Below, piece after piece: positions 22,957-29,553 of a DNA stretch of 30,694 nucleotides; position 1 is the first letter of the stretch; each line of letters opens with the position of its first letter. The notes beneath the pieces were generated by a model. It searched no databases. It was not told the origin of the DNA and saw nothing but the letters and a program-made list of their open reading frames with translations. The stretch comes from JAUWBF01 sp043815125 (GTDB lineage: Bacteria > Verrucomicrobiota > Verrucomicrobiia > Opitutales > Opitutaceae), in the NCBI GenBank assembly GCA_043815125.1, contig JBDRJH010000266.1:1-30694 (forward strand), in the 5' to 3' direction. The position numbers were made by a program, and so were the translations under genes.

Positions 22957-23427
22957 TCATTCCACCTTGTGGCGGCGGGCGTCCTTGGAGGTTTCCTCGA
23001 GGGGGATTTCGTTGTCGGTCTTGAGCATGAAGACGGGGTGCTTGGTCTTTACCCAGAGGTTCATCTCCTTGAAGTGTTTGGCGGGGACGTTTTCGAGGGC
23101 CTCGCCGACGGTCTTGGCGGGGAGGAGGCGGCCCTTCTTGGTGGTGTTGAACTCGTAGGCGGCCTTGTGGATGCGTTCCTCGGTGGTGAGCACGCTGTCG
23201 TTCTCGGGGATTTGCAGGACCCAGCCGGTGAGTTCGTCCTCGGGGAGGACACCGTTGGGGTCGGAGATGAGGATGCACCACTGCTTTTTGAGCGCGGGCG
23301 GCTTTTCCTCGTCGGTCTCGGGTTGGACGACCATTTGCATCTCCTCGACGATCTGGCGGAGGAGGGCGGGTTCGACGGCGTTGCGCTTGAGGATCTCGGC
23401 GACTTGGTTGACTTCGATTTTAGGCAT
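22957..23427 (-). CDS. Hypothetical protein, unknown family
   Basis: A 156-residue acidic/basic mixed protein, apparently cytoplasmic: no signal peptide and no membrane segment. The N-terminal 30 residues look like a helix-turn-helix or small helical domain (IEVNQVAEILKRNAVEPALLRQIVEEMQ). The middle part KQWCILISDPNGVLPEDELTGW, VLQIPENDSVLTTEERIHK and AAYEFNTTKKGRLLPAKTVGEALENVP suggests an alpha/beta domain. The frame is well bounded, with ATG 23427 and a terminator just downstream. I do not recognise a family; it may be a lineage-specific regulator or adaptor. It is divergent from the Nudix gene. Confidence 0.75.
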   Translation of the reverse strand: MPKIEVNQVAEILKRNAVEPALLRQIVEEMQMVVQPETDEEKPPALKKQWCILISDPNGVLPEDELTGWVLQIPENDSVLTTEERIHKAAYEFNTTKKGRLLPAKTVGEALENVPAKHFKEMNLWVKTKHPVFMLKTDNEIPLEETSKDARRHKVE

Positions 23428-23495
23428 GGATTTCAGGCGGTTTTGGCCTCACGAAAGAACGCTTTGAGGGCACATAGCGACATTTAAAACGAACG

Positions 23496-24089
23496 ATGGA
23501 ACCGACTCCGGGACAAAACGAGGCGCAGAGCCAGGACGAGCTTTTTGACGTGGTGAACGAGCAGGACGAGGTGATCGGCCAGCTGACGCGCGGCGAGGTG
23601 CACCGGCAGCGCCTGCTGCACCGGGCGGTGCATGTCTTCGTGTTCGACGCCAAGGGGCGGGTTTTCCTGCAAAAGCGTTCGATGGCCAAGGACACGAACC
23701 CGGGTTGCTGGTCGCCGTCGGCCTCGGGGCATGTGGACGCGGGCGAGGGCTACGACCACGCGGTGGTGCGCGAGCTGCGCGAGGAGATCGGCATCGAGGT
23801 GGAGGCCACGCCGGAGCGTTGGCTGCGGCTCAACGCCTGCCGCGAGACGGGGCGCGAGTTCGTCTGGATCTACCGGCTGGAGCACGAGGGGCCGTTCACG
23901 CTGAACCCGGCCGAGATCGAGAAGGGGGCGTGGTTCGATCCGGTGGAGCTGACCCGCGACCTGATCACCCATCCGAAGCGCTACACGCCGGCGCTGCGTT
24001 TCATCTGGACGCGGCTGCCGGGTTTCGTGGTGCAGTTGCCGGCGACGACGCCGCCGTTCAAAACCCCGTCTTCGAACGCAGGCGCTTGA
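23496..24089 (+). CDS. Nudix hydrolase (IPP isomerase/YfcD-like)
   Basis: A 197-residue protein with a complete Nudix box at 78-100 (GHVDAGEGYDHAV then VRELREEIGI), matching G-x5-E-x7-REUXEE-x-G-U. Upstream are LFDVVNEQDEVIGQLTRGEVHR and the HRAVHVFVFDAKGRVFLQKRS segment that place it in the YfcD/isopentenyl-diphosphate-isomerase-like subgroup. Such proteins usually hydrolyse nucleoside or other diphosphates; isomerase activity is not implied. The C-terminal tail (LPATTPPFKTPSSNAGA) is low complexity, and its coding end overlaps the 3' end of the convergent small gene by 32 bases. Confidence 0.93.
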   Translation: MEPTPGQNEAQSQDELFDVVNEQDEVIGQLTRGEVHRQRLLHRAVHVFVFDAKGRVFLQKRSMAKDTNPGCWSPSASGHVDAGEGYDHAVVRELREEIGIEVEATPERWLRLNACRETGREFVWIYRLEHEGPFTLNPAEIEKGAWFDPVELTRDLITHPKRYTPALRFIWTRLPGFVVQLPATTPPFKTPSSNAGA

Positions 24090-24312
24090 TGTCCTCGAAT
24101 TGTTTGGGCGAGAGCAGCCGGCGGGGCACGCGGGTCTCGGCTTCGGCGATGAGCTTGTCCCAGTCCTCGGCGGTGACGGGCTCGAGCGGGGCCCACGGGA
24201 TGTTGTGGCCGTGTTTGCGTTTCCAGGTGATGTTGCCGCCGTGGATGACGACGCGGACCTGATATTTGCCTTGCTCGGGGTCGCGGACCCACCAGCCGAA
24301 TTCCATGCTCAT
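24058..24312 (-). CDS. Small conserved-looking hypothetical protein
   Basis: An 84-residue basic protein: MSMEFGWWVRDPEQGKYQV, then VVIHGGNITWKRKHG, PLEPVTAEDWDKLIAEAE and RRLLSPKQFEDIKRLRSK. It looks like a small beta-hairpin followed by helices. It has no signal, cysteine or known motif, and I do not recognise a family. ATG 24312 and ATG 24306 are both possible starts. The well-formed composition and start support a real gene. The last 32 bases overlap the Nudix gene tail to tail. Confidence 0.65.
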   Translation of the reverse strand: MSMEFGWWVRDPEQGKYQVRVVIHGGNITWKRKHGHNIPWAPLEPVTAEDWDKLIAEAETRVPRRLLSPKQFEDIKRLRSKTGF

Positions 24313-24415
24313 GACCTTGACGGGTAGCCGAGGGGGCGGGGGATGAGCCAGCGCAATAAGCGGAGGGGGGCGGAAAAGGCTTCCGGGCTTGCGCCGTGCG
24401 GACGGGCGTGGCGCG

Positions 24416-25159
24416 ATGGCGGTCATGATTACCCTGCGGTTTTGGATGGTGTGCCGGATCATCGTTATCGGTCTGGGCCTGGTCGCGGGCGCCGGGCTGC
24501 GCGCCGCCAAGCCGTCGGACCTGGCCGCGGACCTTGGGCGCATCCACCTGGAGGCGATCGGCGGGCGTGAAAAGGTGGACGCGTTGCAGGCGATCCGCGC
24601 CACCGGCACGATCCGGATCGCGGGGGCGGCCCTGGACTTTGTCATGTGGGCGCAGCGGCCCGACCGTGTGCGGGTGGAGACGGTCGGCGGCGAGGTGCGC
24701 ATCACCCGCGGCTACGACGGGGTCAATCCGCCGTGGATCCGTCTGGGCGACGTGAAGACCAAGGTGCAGTCGGAGACGGACGGGGCGGACTTTGTGCGCG
24801 ACGCGGAGTTTGACGATCCGTTTTATGATCCGGAGTCGCGCGGCGTGGCGTTGAACTACGAGGGTGTGGTCGAGGTCCACGGGCTGAAATGGTCGCGTGT
24901 GCGAGCCACCGGTCCGCGTGGCGAGTCGCTGCTTTATCTGGACGAGGCGGGCATGTTGGTGCGGCGCGACCAGGCGCGCTTCATCCGTGGTCGCGAGGTC
25001 GTCGAGGAGACGTATTATTCGGATTTTCGGCCGGTGGGCGGGGTGCTGTTGCCGCACTTGGTCGAGGTGCGCGTGGGCAACAATGTTCTGCACGAGACGA
25101 CGCTCACCAAGATCGAGCCCAACCCGTTTTTGCTGGAGGGTTTTTTTAGCGCGCGTTGA
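24416..25159 (+). CDS. LolA/LppX-like exported protein (outer-membrane lipoprotein-sorting type)
   Basis: A 247-residue protein. The N-terminal hydrophobic segment (FWMVCRIIVIGLGLVAGAGLRAA) is a signal peptide. The mature part starts with LGRIHLEAIGGREKVDALQAIRATGTIRI, the typical opening of a half-barrel of the LolA/LppX superfamily. It continues with alternating beta strands such as FVMWAQRPDRVRVETVGG, LLYLDEAGMLVRRDQ and YYSDFRPVGGVLLPHLVEV. Such proteins bind lipid or lipoprotein acyl chains in the periplasm, or act as sensors; no precise role can be given. ATG 24416 is preferred, with ATG 24425 an alternative. Confidence 0.65.
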   Translation: MAVMITLRFWMVCRIIVIGLGLVAGAGLRAAKPSDLAADLGRIHLEAIGGREKVDALQAIRATGTIRIAGAALDFVMWAQRPDRVRVETVGGEVRITRGYDGVNPPWIRLGDVKTKVQSETDGADFVRDAEFDDPFYDPESRGVALNYEGVVEVHGLKWSRVRATGPRGESLLYLDEAGMLVRRDQARFIRGREVVEETYYSDFRPVGGVLLPHLVEVRVGNNVLHETTLTKIEPNPFLLEGFFSAR

Positions 25160-25222
25160 CGGCGACGGGGCGCGCTTAAGCCGCTTGCCTCGCCTCGGAC
25201 CGGCCGGTTGGATGCGGGCACC

Positions 25223-25741
25223 ATGGCCGTCTTTGGTTCCCTCTCCACCGTGCGCGGACAACTCGCCGCGTCCCCCGCGTTCTGCGCGGCGTTCGACTAC
25301 GTCGCGCGTTGCCTCGCTCCCGACAGCGCGGAACATTGCCGCATTCAGGCGCTCGCCACCGGTGCGACCGAGCGCGTCGAACTCCCCCACGGGGCCTTCG
25401 CCCTGGAGCAGGCCTACGTGGCCAAGCCCCGCGAGCAAGGCCGCTGGGAGGCCCACCGCGAATACATCGACATCCAGGTCATCGTCGCCGGCCGCGAACT
25501 CATGGAACTCACCGACACGGGCAATCTCACCGTGGACGAAGACTTCACGCCGGCGCGCGACCTGATCTTTTTCAAACCCCACGCCGACGGCTCGACGCTC
25601 GTCGCCGAGACCGGCGCGGTCGCGGTGTTTTTTCCGATCGACGCGCACCGCCCCTCGCTGGCCGCCGGTCCGCAGGGCGATCTCGTGCGCAAGACCGTGG
25701 TGAAGGTCCCCGTCGCCGCCGCTGCGCCCGCCTCCGCGTGA
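25223..25741 (+). CDS. YhcH/YjgK/YiaL-family protein (DUF386)
   Basis: A 172-residue cupin-like protein. The family signature is present: ALEQAYVAKPREQGRWEAH, then REYIDIQVIVAGRELME (about 75-94, with Glu, His and Asp as likely metal ligands), followed by DFTPARDLIFFKP and AVFFPIDAHRPSLA, whose His completes the site. E. coli relatives are linked to sialic acid or xylulose catabolism and the family includes the EbgC beta-galactosidase subunit, so a sugar-related role is plausible. No sugar genes adjoin it. ATG 25223 is chosen over TTG 25208. The stop overlaps the rlmJ start (GTGA). Confidence 0.9.
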   Translation: MAVFGSLSTVRGQLAASPAFCAAFDYVARCLAPDSAEHCRIQALATGATERVELPHGAFALEQAYVAKPREQGRWEAHREYIDIQVIVAGRELMELTDTGNLTVDEDFTPARDLIFFKPHADGSTLVAETGAVAVFFPIDAHRPSLAAGPQGDLVRKTVVKVPVAAAAPASA

Positions 25742-26637
25742 ACTACCGGCACCACTACCACGCCGGCAACTTTGCCGACGTCTTCAAACACGCCGCCCTC
25801 GTGCAACTGGTCCGCGCCCTCCAGCGCAAGGACAAGGGCTTCCTCTACCTCGACACCCACTCCGGCCGCGGCACCTACGACCTGCTCGGCGCCGCCCGCG
25901 GACTCACCCTCGACCGCGCGCCCGAGTGGCCCGAGGGTGTCGGTCGCCTGCTCGACGCCGACCCGGCGACGCTGTCCCCGGCGCTGCGTGATTACCTGCA
26001 AATCGTGCGCGCCCACGACGCCAAGCGCCGCGCCGAGACCGCCGGGACCGAAGATGTCGCCGGCGCGTCCGTCCGCCACTACCCCGGCTCCCCGCGCTTC
26101 GTGCAAAACCTCGTTCGTCCGCAGGACCGGCTCGTCCTCTGCGAACTCCACCCCGACGAATCGGCCCTGCTCGCCGACGAGTTCCGCGACGCCCGCCGCG
26201 TGCGCGTGGAATCCGTCGACGGCTACGCCGCCATCAAGGCCCACCTGCCCCCCCTGGAACGCCGCGCGCTTGTGCTCATCGACCCGCCCTTCGAGGCCGG
26301 CGACGAATTCGCCCGCGTGGCCGAGTCCATTGACGAGGCCCTGCGCCGCCTGCCGTCCGCCATCATCGCGATCTGGTATCCGCTGACCGAACGCGCCCGC
26401 AGCGACACCTTTCTCGACGAACTCGCCGACTACGGCCCGCCTCCCACCTGCGCCATCGAGCTGACCATCGCCGGCCCCGACTCCCCGCAAAAGATGCGCG
26501 GCTGCGGCCTCATCGTCATCAATCCCCCCTGGCAACTCGCCCCCGTGCTCGCCGATCTGGCCGCCGACTTGGCCACGCGCCTCGCCCAGACTTCCGGCGG
26601 AGGCAGCGCACTTCGCTGGATTGCGCCCGAGGCCTGA
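25738..26637 (+). CDS. rlmJ: 23S rRNA (adenine-N6)-methyltransferase RlmJ
   Basis: A 299-residue protein, starting at GTG 25738 inside the YhcH stop (overlap GTGA). The start NYRHHYHAGNFADVFKHAAL is the RlmJ N-terminus. FLYLDTHSGRGTYDL is the SAM-binding motif I, and LIDPPFEAGDEF is the DPPF motif for the target adenine. The C-terminal MRGCGLIVINPPW matches the family. In E. coli RlmJ methylates A2030 of 23S rRNA. The C-terminal tail (ARLAQTSGGGSALRWIAPEA-like) is typical of longer versions. It ends about 120 bases before the Rrf2 regulator. Confidence 0.94.
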   Translation: MNYRHHYHAGNFADVFKHAALVQLVRALQRKDKGFLYLDTHSGRGTYDLLGAARGLTLDRAPEWPEGVGRLLDADPATLSPALRDYLQIVRAHDAKRRAETAGTEDVAGASVRHYPGSPRFVQNLVRPQDRLVLCELHPDESALLADEFRDARRVRVESVDGYAAIKAHLPPLERRALVLIDPPFEAGDEFARVAESIDEALRRLPSAIIAIWYPLTERARSDTFLDELADYGPPPTCAIELTIAGPDSPQKMRGCGLIVINPPWQLAPVLADLAADLATRLAQTSGGGSALRWIAPEA

Positions 26638-26645
26638 ACTCGACG

Positions 26646-26668
26646 CCATTGGTTTCAAACCATTGGTT
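26646..26668. promoter_or_regulatory. Direct repeat and palindrome upstream of the Rrf2 gene
   Basis: CCATTGGTT occurs at 26646-26654 and 26660-26668. The two copies frame a perfect palindrome TGGTTT-C-AAACCA (26650-26662). It lies in an AT-rich island about 95 bases before the Rrf2 start and could be a regulator site. Confidence 0.4.
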
Positions 26669-26711
26669 GTTCATCAAATCCCATCCCCGATCAACGGCTG
26701 CGGGAAAGAGC

Positions 26712-26741
26712 TTGTTGGCTTAATTCATATGGTCGTAATGG
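26712..26741 (+). promoter_or_regulatory. Possible promoter of the Rrf2 gene
   Basis: TTGTTG (26712-26717), an 18-base spacer and TAATGG (26736-26741) stand 16 bases before ATG 26758. The match is weak and the leader would be very short. Confidence 0.3.
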
Positions 26742-26757
26742 GGATTAGAATCGACCC

Positions 26758-27357
26758 ATGAAGCTCTCCAAAAAAGGCGAATACGCGCTCCGCTCCCTGA
26801 TCGACCTGGGCATCGCCGCCGACGTCGGCCGCGAACTCGTGCAGGTCGCCGAGCTGGCGGAAAAGGAACTCATTCCCGCCAAGTTCCTGGAGCAGATCAT
26901 GCAAGAGCTGAAGTCCGCCGGCTTCATCACCAGCCAGCGCGGCAAGTTCGGCGGCTACCGCCTCGCCCGTTCCGCCGACGACATCACCATCGGCGACATC
27001 GTGCGCCTCATCGACGGCCCGCTCGCGCCCATCGGCTGCGTCAGCCAGACCTCCTACGAAAAGTGCAGTTGTCCCGACGAGGTCCACTGCGGACTGCGCA
27101 TGCTCATGCTCGACGTGCGCAACGCCATCGCCGGCATCCTCGATCGCTACTCGCTGGCCGACGTCGTCGACGTCACCACCCGCAAGATGAAACGCGACGG
27201 CATCCCGCTGCCCTTCTCCAACGTCCGCCGTGTCGGAGCCCGCGGCAAAACCGCCGCCCCGTCCGCCTCCGGTGACCGCCGGCAAGTGCCCGCCGACCGC
27301 CGCCTCAAGCCCGTCGAGGGCATCCTCTCCGAGCTGTTTCCCGACTACACCATCTGA
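26758..27357 (+). CDS. Rrf2-family transcriptional regulator with four-cysteine cluster
   Basis: A 199-residue regulator. Residues 1-80 are the winged helix-turn-helix of Rrf2 proteins: MKLSKKGEYALRSLIDLG, PAKFLEQIMQELKSAGFI and SQRGKFGGYRLAR. The sensor loop holds Cys 94, 103, 105 and 111 (GCVSQ, CSCPDEVHCGL), so an iron-sulfur cluster is likely, as in IscR or NsrR, although the spacing is its own. A dimerisation helix follows (LRMLMLDVRNAIAGILDRYS). The last about 50 residues are a basic, disordered-looking tail longer than usual. It is not next to isc or suf genes, so its target is unclear; the facing redox operon at 27.5-29.3 kb is a neighbour but convergent. Confidence 0.92.
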   Translation: MKLSKKGEYALRSLIDLGIAADVGRELVQVAELAEKELIPAKFLEQIMQELKSAGFITSQRGKFGGYRLARSADDITIGDIVRLIDGPLAPIGCVSQTSYEKCSCPDEVHCGLRMLMLDVRNAIAGILDRYSLADVVDVTTRKMKRDGIPLPFSNVRRVGARGKTAAPSASGDRRQVPADRRLKPVEGILSELFPDYTI

Positions 27358-27408
27358 GCGCTTGAGCTGGTTGGCGGCGCGGTCATGCCGACGTTTTGAG
27401 TTCGACCA

Positions 27409-27439
27409 GCGGGGCCGGGTGATCGCAGCCGGGCCCCGC
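27409..27439. terminator. GC hairpin after the Rrf2 gene
   Basis: GCGGGGCC (27409-27416) pairs with GGCCCCGC (27432-27439). It lacks a T run. It lies in the 148-base spacer between two convergent genes, in which I see nothing else. Confidence 0.35.
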
Positions 27440-27505
27440 AAACTCCCGTGCGACTGTAGCCGGGATGCGCCGGGCCCGGTCGTCCAACCTCGCGCCAGGC
27501 AGGCT

Positions 27506-27838
27506 TCACTTTCCCGCTGACGAAGCGGCTTGCTCCAGCAGTGCGGCGGCGGTGCCCACACAGTCGACGCAAGGCTGCGTGATCTCCCGGCAGCAGAGCG
27601 CGCCGATACGGGTCAGGAAGGCGTCGTTGATTTTTCCGGCACTCGCCGGTGCGAGCGTGCAGGCGGCGTGCAGCGCGCCGCAGCGACCGCCGGGTGCGCG
27701 GCCTCCTCCCCACGGTTTAAACGAAGCGACCGTTAGCGAGTGGTCTCCGCTCACGGCTTGATAGGCGGCGAACACGGCTTGCGCGCAGTTGAGATTTTCG
27801 GGCGGACGATGGAAGACGGCGAGCGCGTGGGTTTTCAT
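27506..27838 (-). CDS. C_GCAxxG_C_C family redox-type protein
   Basis: A 110-residue small protein with seven cysteines: Cys 18 (LNCAQAVFAAYQ), Cys 53 (GGRCGALHAAC), Cys 60, the pair 82-83 (LCCREIT), Cys 90 and Cys 93 (CVDC). The pattern is that of the C_GCAxxG_C_C family, proposed to bind metal or act as redox-active partners. No signal peptide, so it is cytoplasmic. ATG 27838 overlaps the stop of the thioesterase gene (ATGA), so it is translationally coupled and the last gene of the NifX-family operon. The function has not been shown for most members. Confidence 0.85.
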   Translation of the reverse strand: MKTHALAVFHRPPENLNCAQAVFAAYQAVSGDHSLTVASFKPWGGGRAPGGRCGALHAACTLAPASAGKINDAFLTRIGALCCREITQPCVDCVGTAAALLEQAASSAGK

Positions 27839-28302
27839 AAGGAGGAAGGGCCAGCCAGCCCGGGTGCTTGCATAAAACGGGAAGTCGCGCGGGCGCACAA
27901 CCGGCCGGCCTGGTGCAGGGTTGCTTCCAGTTCAAACACCGCGCCGCGAACCCGGAGCAGGCGTGCGGCCAGCCTGCAGGGAGCGGCGGGCAGCACGAGG
28001 TGGCGATAGCGGATGTGCAGATCGGCGGTGCGCGCGAGCAGGCCGCGCGCGAAGAGCGCGTGCACCATGGCGCTGTCGAGCACGGTCGCGATGAGGCCGC
28101 CGTGCACGGTTCCGCCATAGCCGGCCGCCCAAACCGGGGGACGCCACTCCGCCGCGACGTCGGTGCTGCCGGTCGAAAGACAAAAGCGCAGACCGAGGCC
28201 GGGGCCAACGTCGGGGGCGCCACACGCGAAGCAGCCGGAGTGTTCCGCGTCGTGCAACGCGTTGAGCGCGGTCGCGGTCGGGGCGGGCAGGTCAGTGTTC
28301 AC
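27835..28302 (-). CDS. PaaI-like hot-dog thioesterase
   Basis: A 155-residue protein, starting at GTG 28302, which overlaps the stop of the preceding NifX-like gene by 11 bases. The hot-dog motif is HGGLIATVLDSAMV (about 67-80), followed by the strands TADLHIRYRHLVLP and VFELEATLHQ. An N-terminal CFACG (Cys 24, 27) is of the kind seen in some thioesterases of this family. The family hydrolyses acyl-CoA thioesters; why one should stand in a metal/redox operon is unclear. The coupling on both sides argues that it belongs functionally to the operon. Confidence 0.85.
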   Translation of the reverse strand: MNTDLPAPTATALNALHDAEHSGCFACGAPDVGPGLGLRFCLSTGSTDVAAEWRPPVWAAGYGGTVHGGLIATVLDSAMVHALFARGLLARTADLHIRYRHLVLPAAPCRLAARLLRVRGAVFELEATLHQAGRLCARATSRFMQAPGLAGPSSL

Positions 28303-28696
28303 AATGGCAATGGCCGTCATGCGCGTGGTCATGACCATGCGGGTGGTCGTGCTCGCCGGGTTGGCAGGCGCTCTCGCCGCGTTGCAGAGTGCCGTCGAGG
28401 TAACTGGCGACGAGTCGGGCGGGAGGCAGCTCCGGCATGCCATCGATGACTTCAATGCCGAGGGCTTGGCAACGGGTCCGTGCTCCGGTGCCCATCCCTC
28501 CGACGAGCATCACGGTGACACCCTCGGCGTGCAGACGATCAGGCCAGGAGCAGGGAGTGCCGTCGACCGGCTTGAGCACGCTGGCGACGAGCAGGACGCG
28601 CTCGGCGTCGTCGACCTCGTAGCAGGCCAGGCCGCTGGAGGCGCCGTAGTGCGCGGATAATGCGTGGGTGTCGGTGATCGGGATCGCGATTTTCAT
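28292..28696 (-). CDS. NifX/NafY-type (DIMC family) protein with His-rich tail
   Basis: A 134-residue protein. Residues 1-105 are the dinitrogenase iron-molybdenum cofactor family fold: MKIAIPITDTHALSAHYGAS, YEVDDAERVLLV, VTVMLVGGMGTGARTRCQALGIEV and LVASYLDGTL. Its tail (109-134) is metal-binding in appearance, with nine His and three Cys in its last 26 residues, mostly as HxH repeats. NifX-type proteins bind Fe-S or Fe-Mo cofactor precursors; no nif genes are near. It follows the DUF89-type gene by 32 bases, and its stop overlaps the thioesterase start. Confidence 0.88.
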   Translation of the reverse strand: MKIAIPITDTHALSAHYGASSGLACYEVDDAERVLLVASVLKPVDGTPCSWPDRLHAEGVTVMLVGGMGTGARTRCQALGIEVIDGMPELPPARLVASYLDGTLQRGESACQPGEHDHPHGHDHAHDGHCHCEH

Positions 28697-28728
28697 GTTG
28701 GGAAAGGGAGTCGGCACGGCCGGCGGAA

Positions 28729-28974
28729 TCAGCCGTTGTGCCGACAAGTCGGGTTTTGAATCAGCGGCGGCACGTCGTGTCCGGTGCGCAGGGCGATGAG
28801 TGAACGCAGGTCGTCGGCGAGCACTTCCGGCGGATCGGCGGGCTCGCGCATGGCGAGGTGAAAGAGGGCCTCGCTGAGAATCGCGTTCTGCAACGCGGGA
28901 TCGGCGGTGGCGGCGCGCGCGGCGTTGACCGTCTCGCGGCACAGGCAGGGGATGCAGTCGAGTTTGGCGCGCAT
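28729..28974 (-). CDS. Orphan DUF89-type N-terminal domain protein
   Basis: An 81-residue protein. Its opening, LDCIPCLCRETVNAARAAT, and the following helix with LSEALFHLAMREPADPPEVL match the helical N-terminal domain of DUF89/ARMT1-type damage-control phosphatases, including the CIPC pair. The catalytic C-terminal domain of about 200 residues is absent; the protein ends in LIQNPTCRHNG. It is either a degenerate remnant or a stand-alone small domain. It lies 15 bases after NifX-like protein 2 and in the same direction. Confidence 0.65.
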   Translation of the reverse strand: MRAKLDCIPCLCRETVNAARAATADPALQNAILSEALFHLAMREPADPPEVLADDLRSLIALRTGHDVPPLIQNPTCRHNG

Positions 28975-28989
28975 GATGCGGAGGCACGG

Positions 28990-29322
28990 TTACAGGTCGA
29001 CCAGCCGCCCGTGTTGGAACTCGGAAATAGCCAGCGCCGCGGTGACGGGACCGGCCCGTAGCAGGCAGATGTGGGCGTCATGCAGAATGCGCCTGGCGGA
29101 GTCCCCGAATTCTCCGGCCACGACCGCACCGATCCGGGCGCGGATCAACAGTCGCGCGGACTGGATGCCGATTTCGCAAGCAGCGGATGGTCGCTTGCGA
29201 TGAGACAGCGTGGCGAAGCGCTTGGAGACCGTGTCATAAATCAAAAACCAGTCGGCCCGGCCAAAGCGCGGGACAACCAGAGCCGTGGGCTCGGGACGGT
29301 CGCAGGCGACGGCGATTTTCAT
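28990..29322 (-). CDS. NifX/NafY-type (DIMC family) protein, first gene of the operon
   Basis: A 110-residue protein of the dinitrogenase iron-molybdenum cofactor family: MKIAVACDRPEPTALVVPRFGRADWFLIYD, IRARIGAVVAGEFGDSARRIL and ending in ALAISEFQHGRLVDL. It is the first gene of the - strand operon and shares the divergent promoter region with the DUF134 gene. It lacks the His-rich tail of the second copy. Two paralogues in one operon suggest a cofactor-carrier pair or a heterodimer. Confidence 0.85.
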   Translation of the reverse strand: MKIAVACDRPEPTALVVPRFGRADWFLIYDTVSKRFATLSHRKRPSAACEIGIQSARLLIRARIGAVVAGEFGDSARRILHDAHICLLRAGPVTAALAISEFQHGRLVDL

Positions 29323-29384
29323 CGACGGGCTCCGCCGGCGTTTTTGCGGACGTGGGTTGTGAAATCGATTAACAAAACGATAAA

Positions 29385-29406
29385 GGGCATATGCCCATTA
29401 ATGGGC
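29385..29406. promoter_or_regulatory. Overlapping palindromes in the divergent NifX/DUF134 promoter region
   Basis: GGGCATATGCCC (29385-29396) overlaps GCCCATTAATGGGC (29393-29406); both are perfect palindromes. They lie 63 bases upstream of the - strand NifX-like start and are candidate operators of the divergent DUF134 regulator. Confidence 0.55.
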
Positions 29407-29500
29407 CGGACAAGCCCGCGGGTCTCGCCGGTTGCATGAATTAGCGATTTGAGTCGGCGGAAGTAGCCGTTCTTGGCGTTTTCCGGGACGGGATGATTTC

Positions 29501-29512
29501 GGGCATATGCGC
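29501..29512. promoter_or_regulatory. Second GGGCATATGC site near the DUF134 start
   Basis: GGGCATATGCGC repeats the first ten bases of the 29385 palindrome 116 bases away, 42 bases before the DUF134 start. Two copies on either side of a divergent promoter fit autoregulation. Confidence 0.45.
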
Positions 29513-29553
29513 TTATCTTGCGTGCGGGTGGATTTGTGTTTTGGGATGTGCGG

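Noticed and set aside
28292..29322. Part of a nitrogenase (nif) cluster
   Set aside because: No nifHDK, nifB, nifE or nifN is visible, and NifX-type proteins are widespread in non-fixing bacteria.
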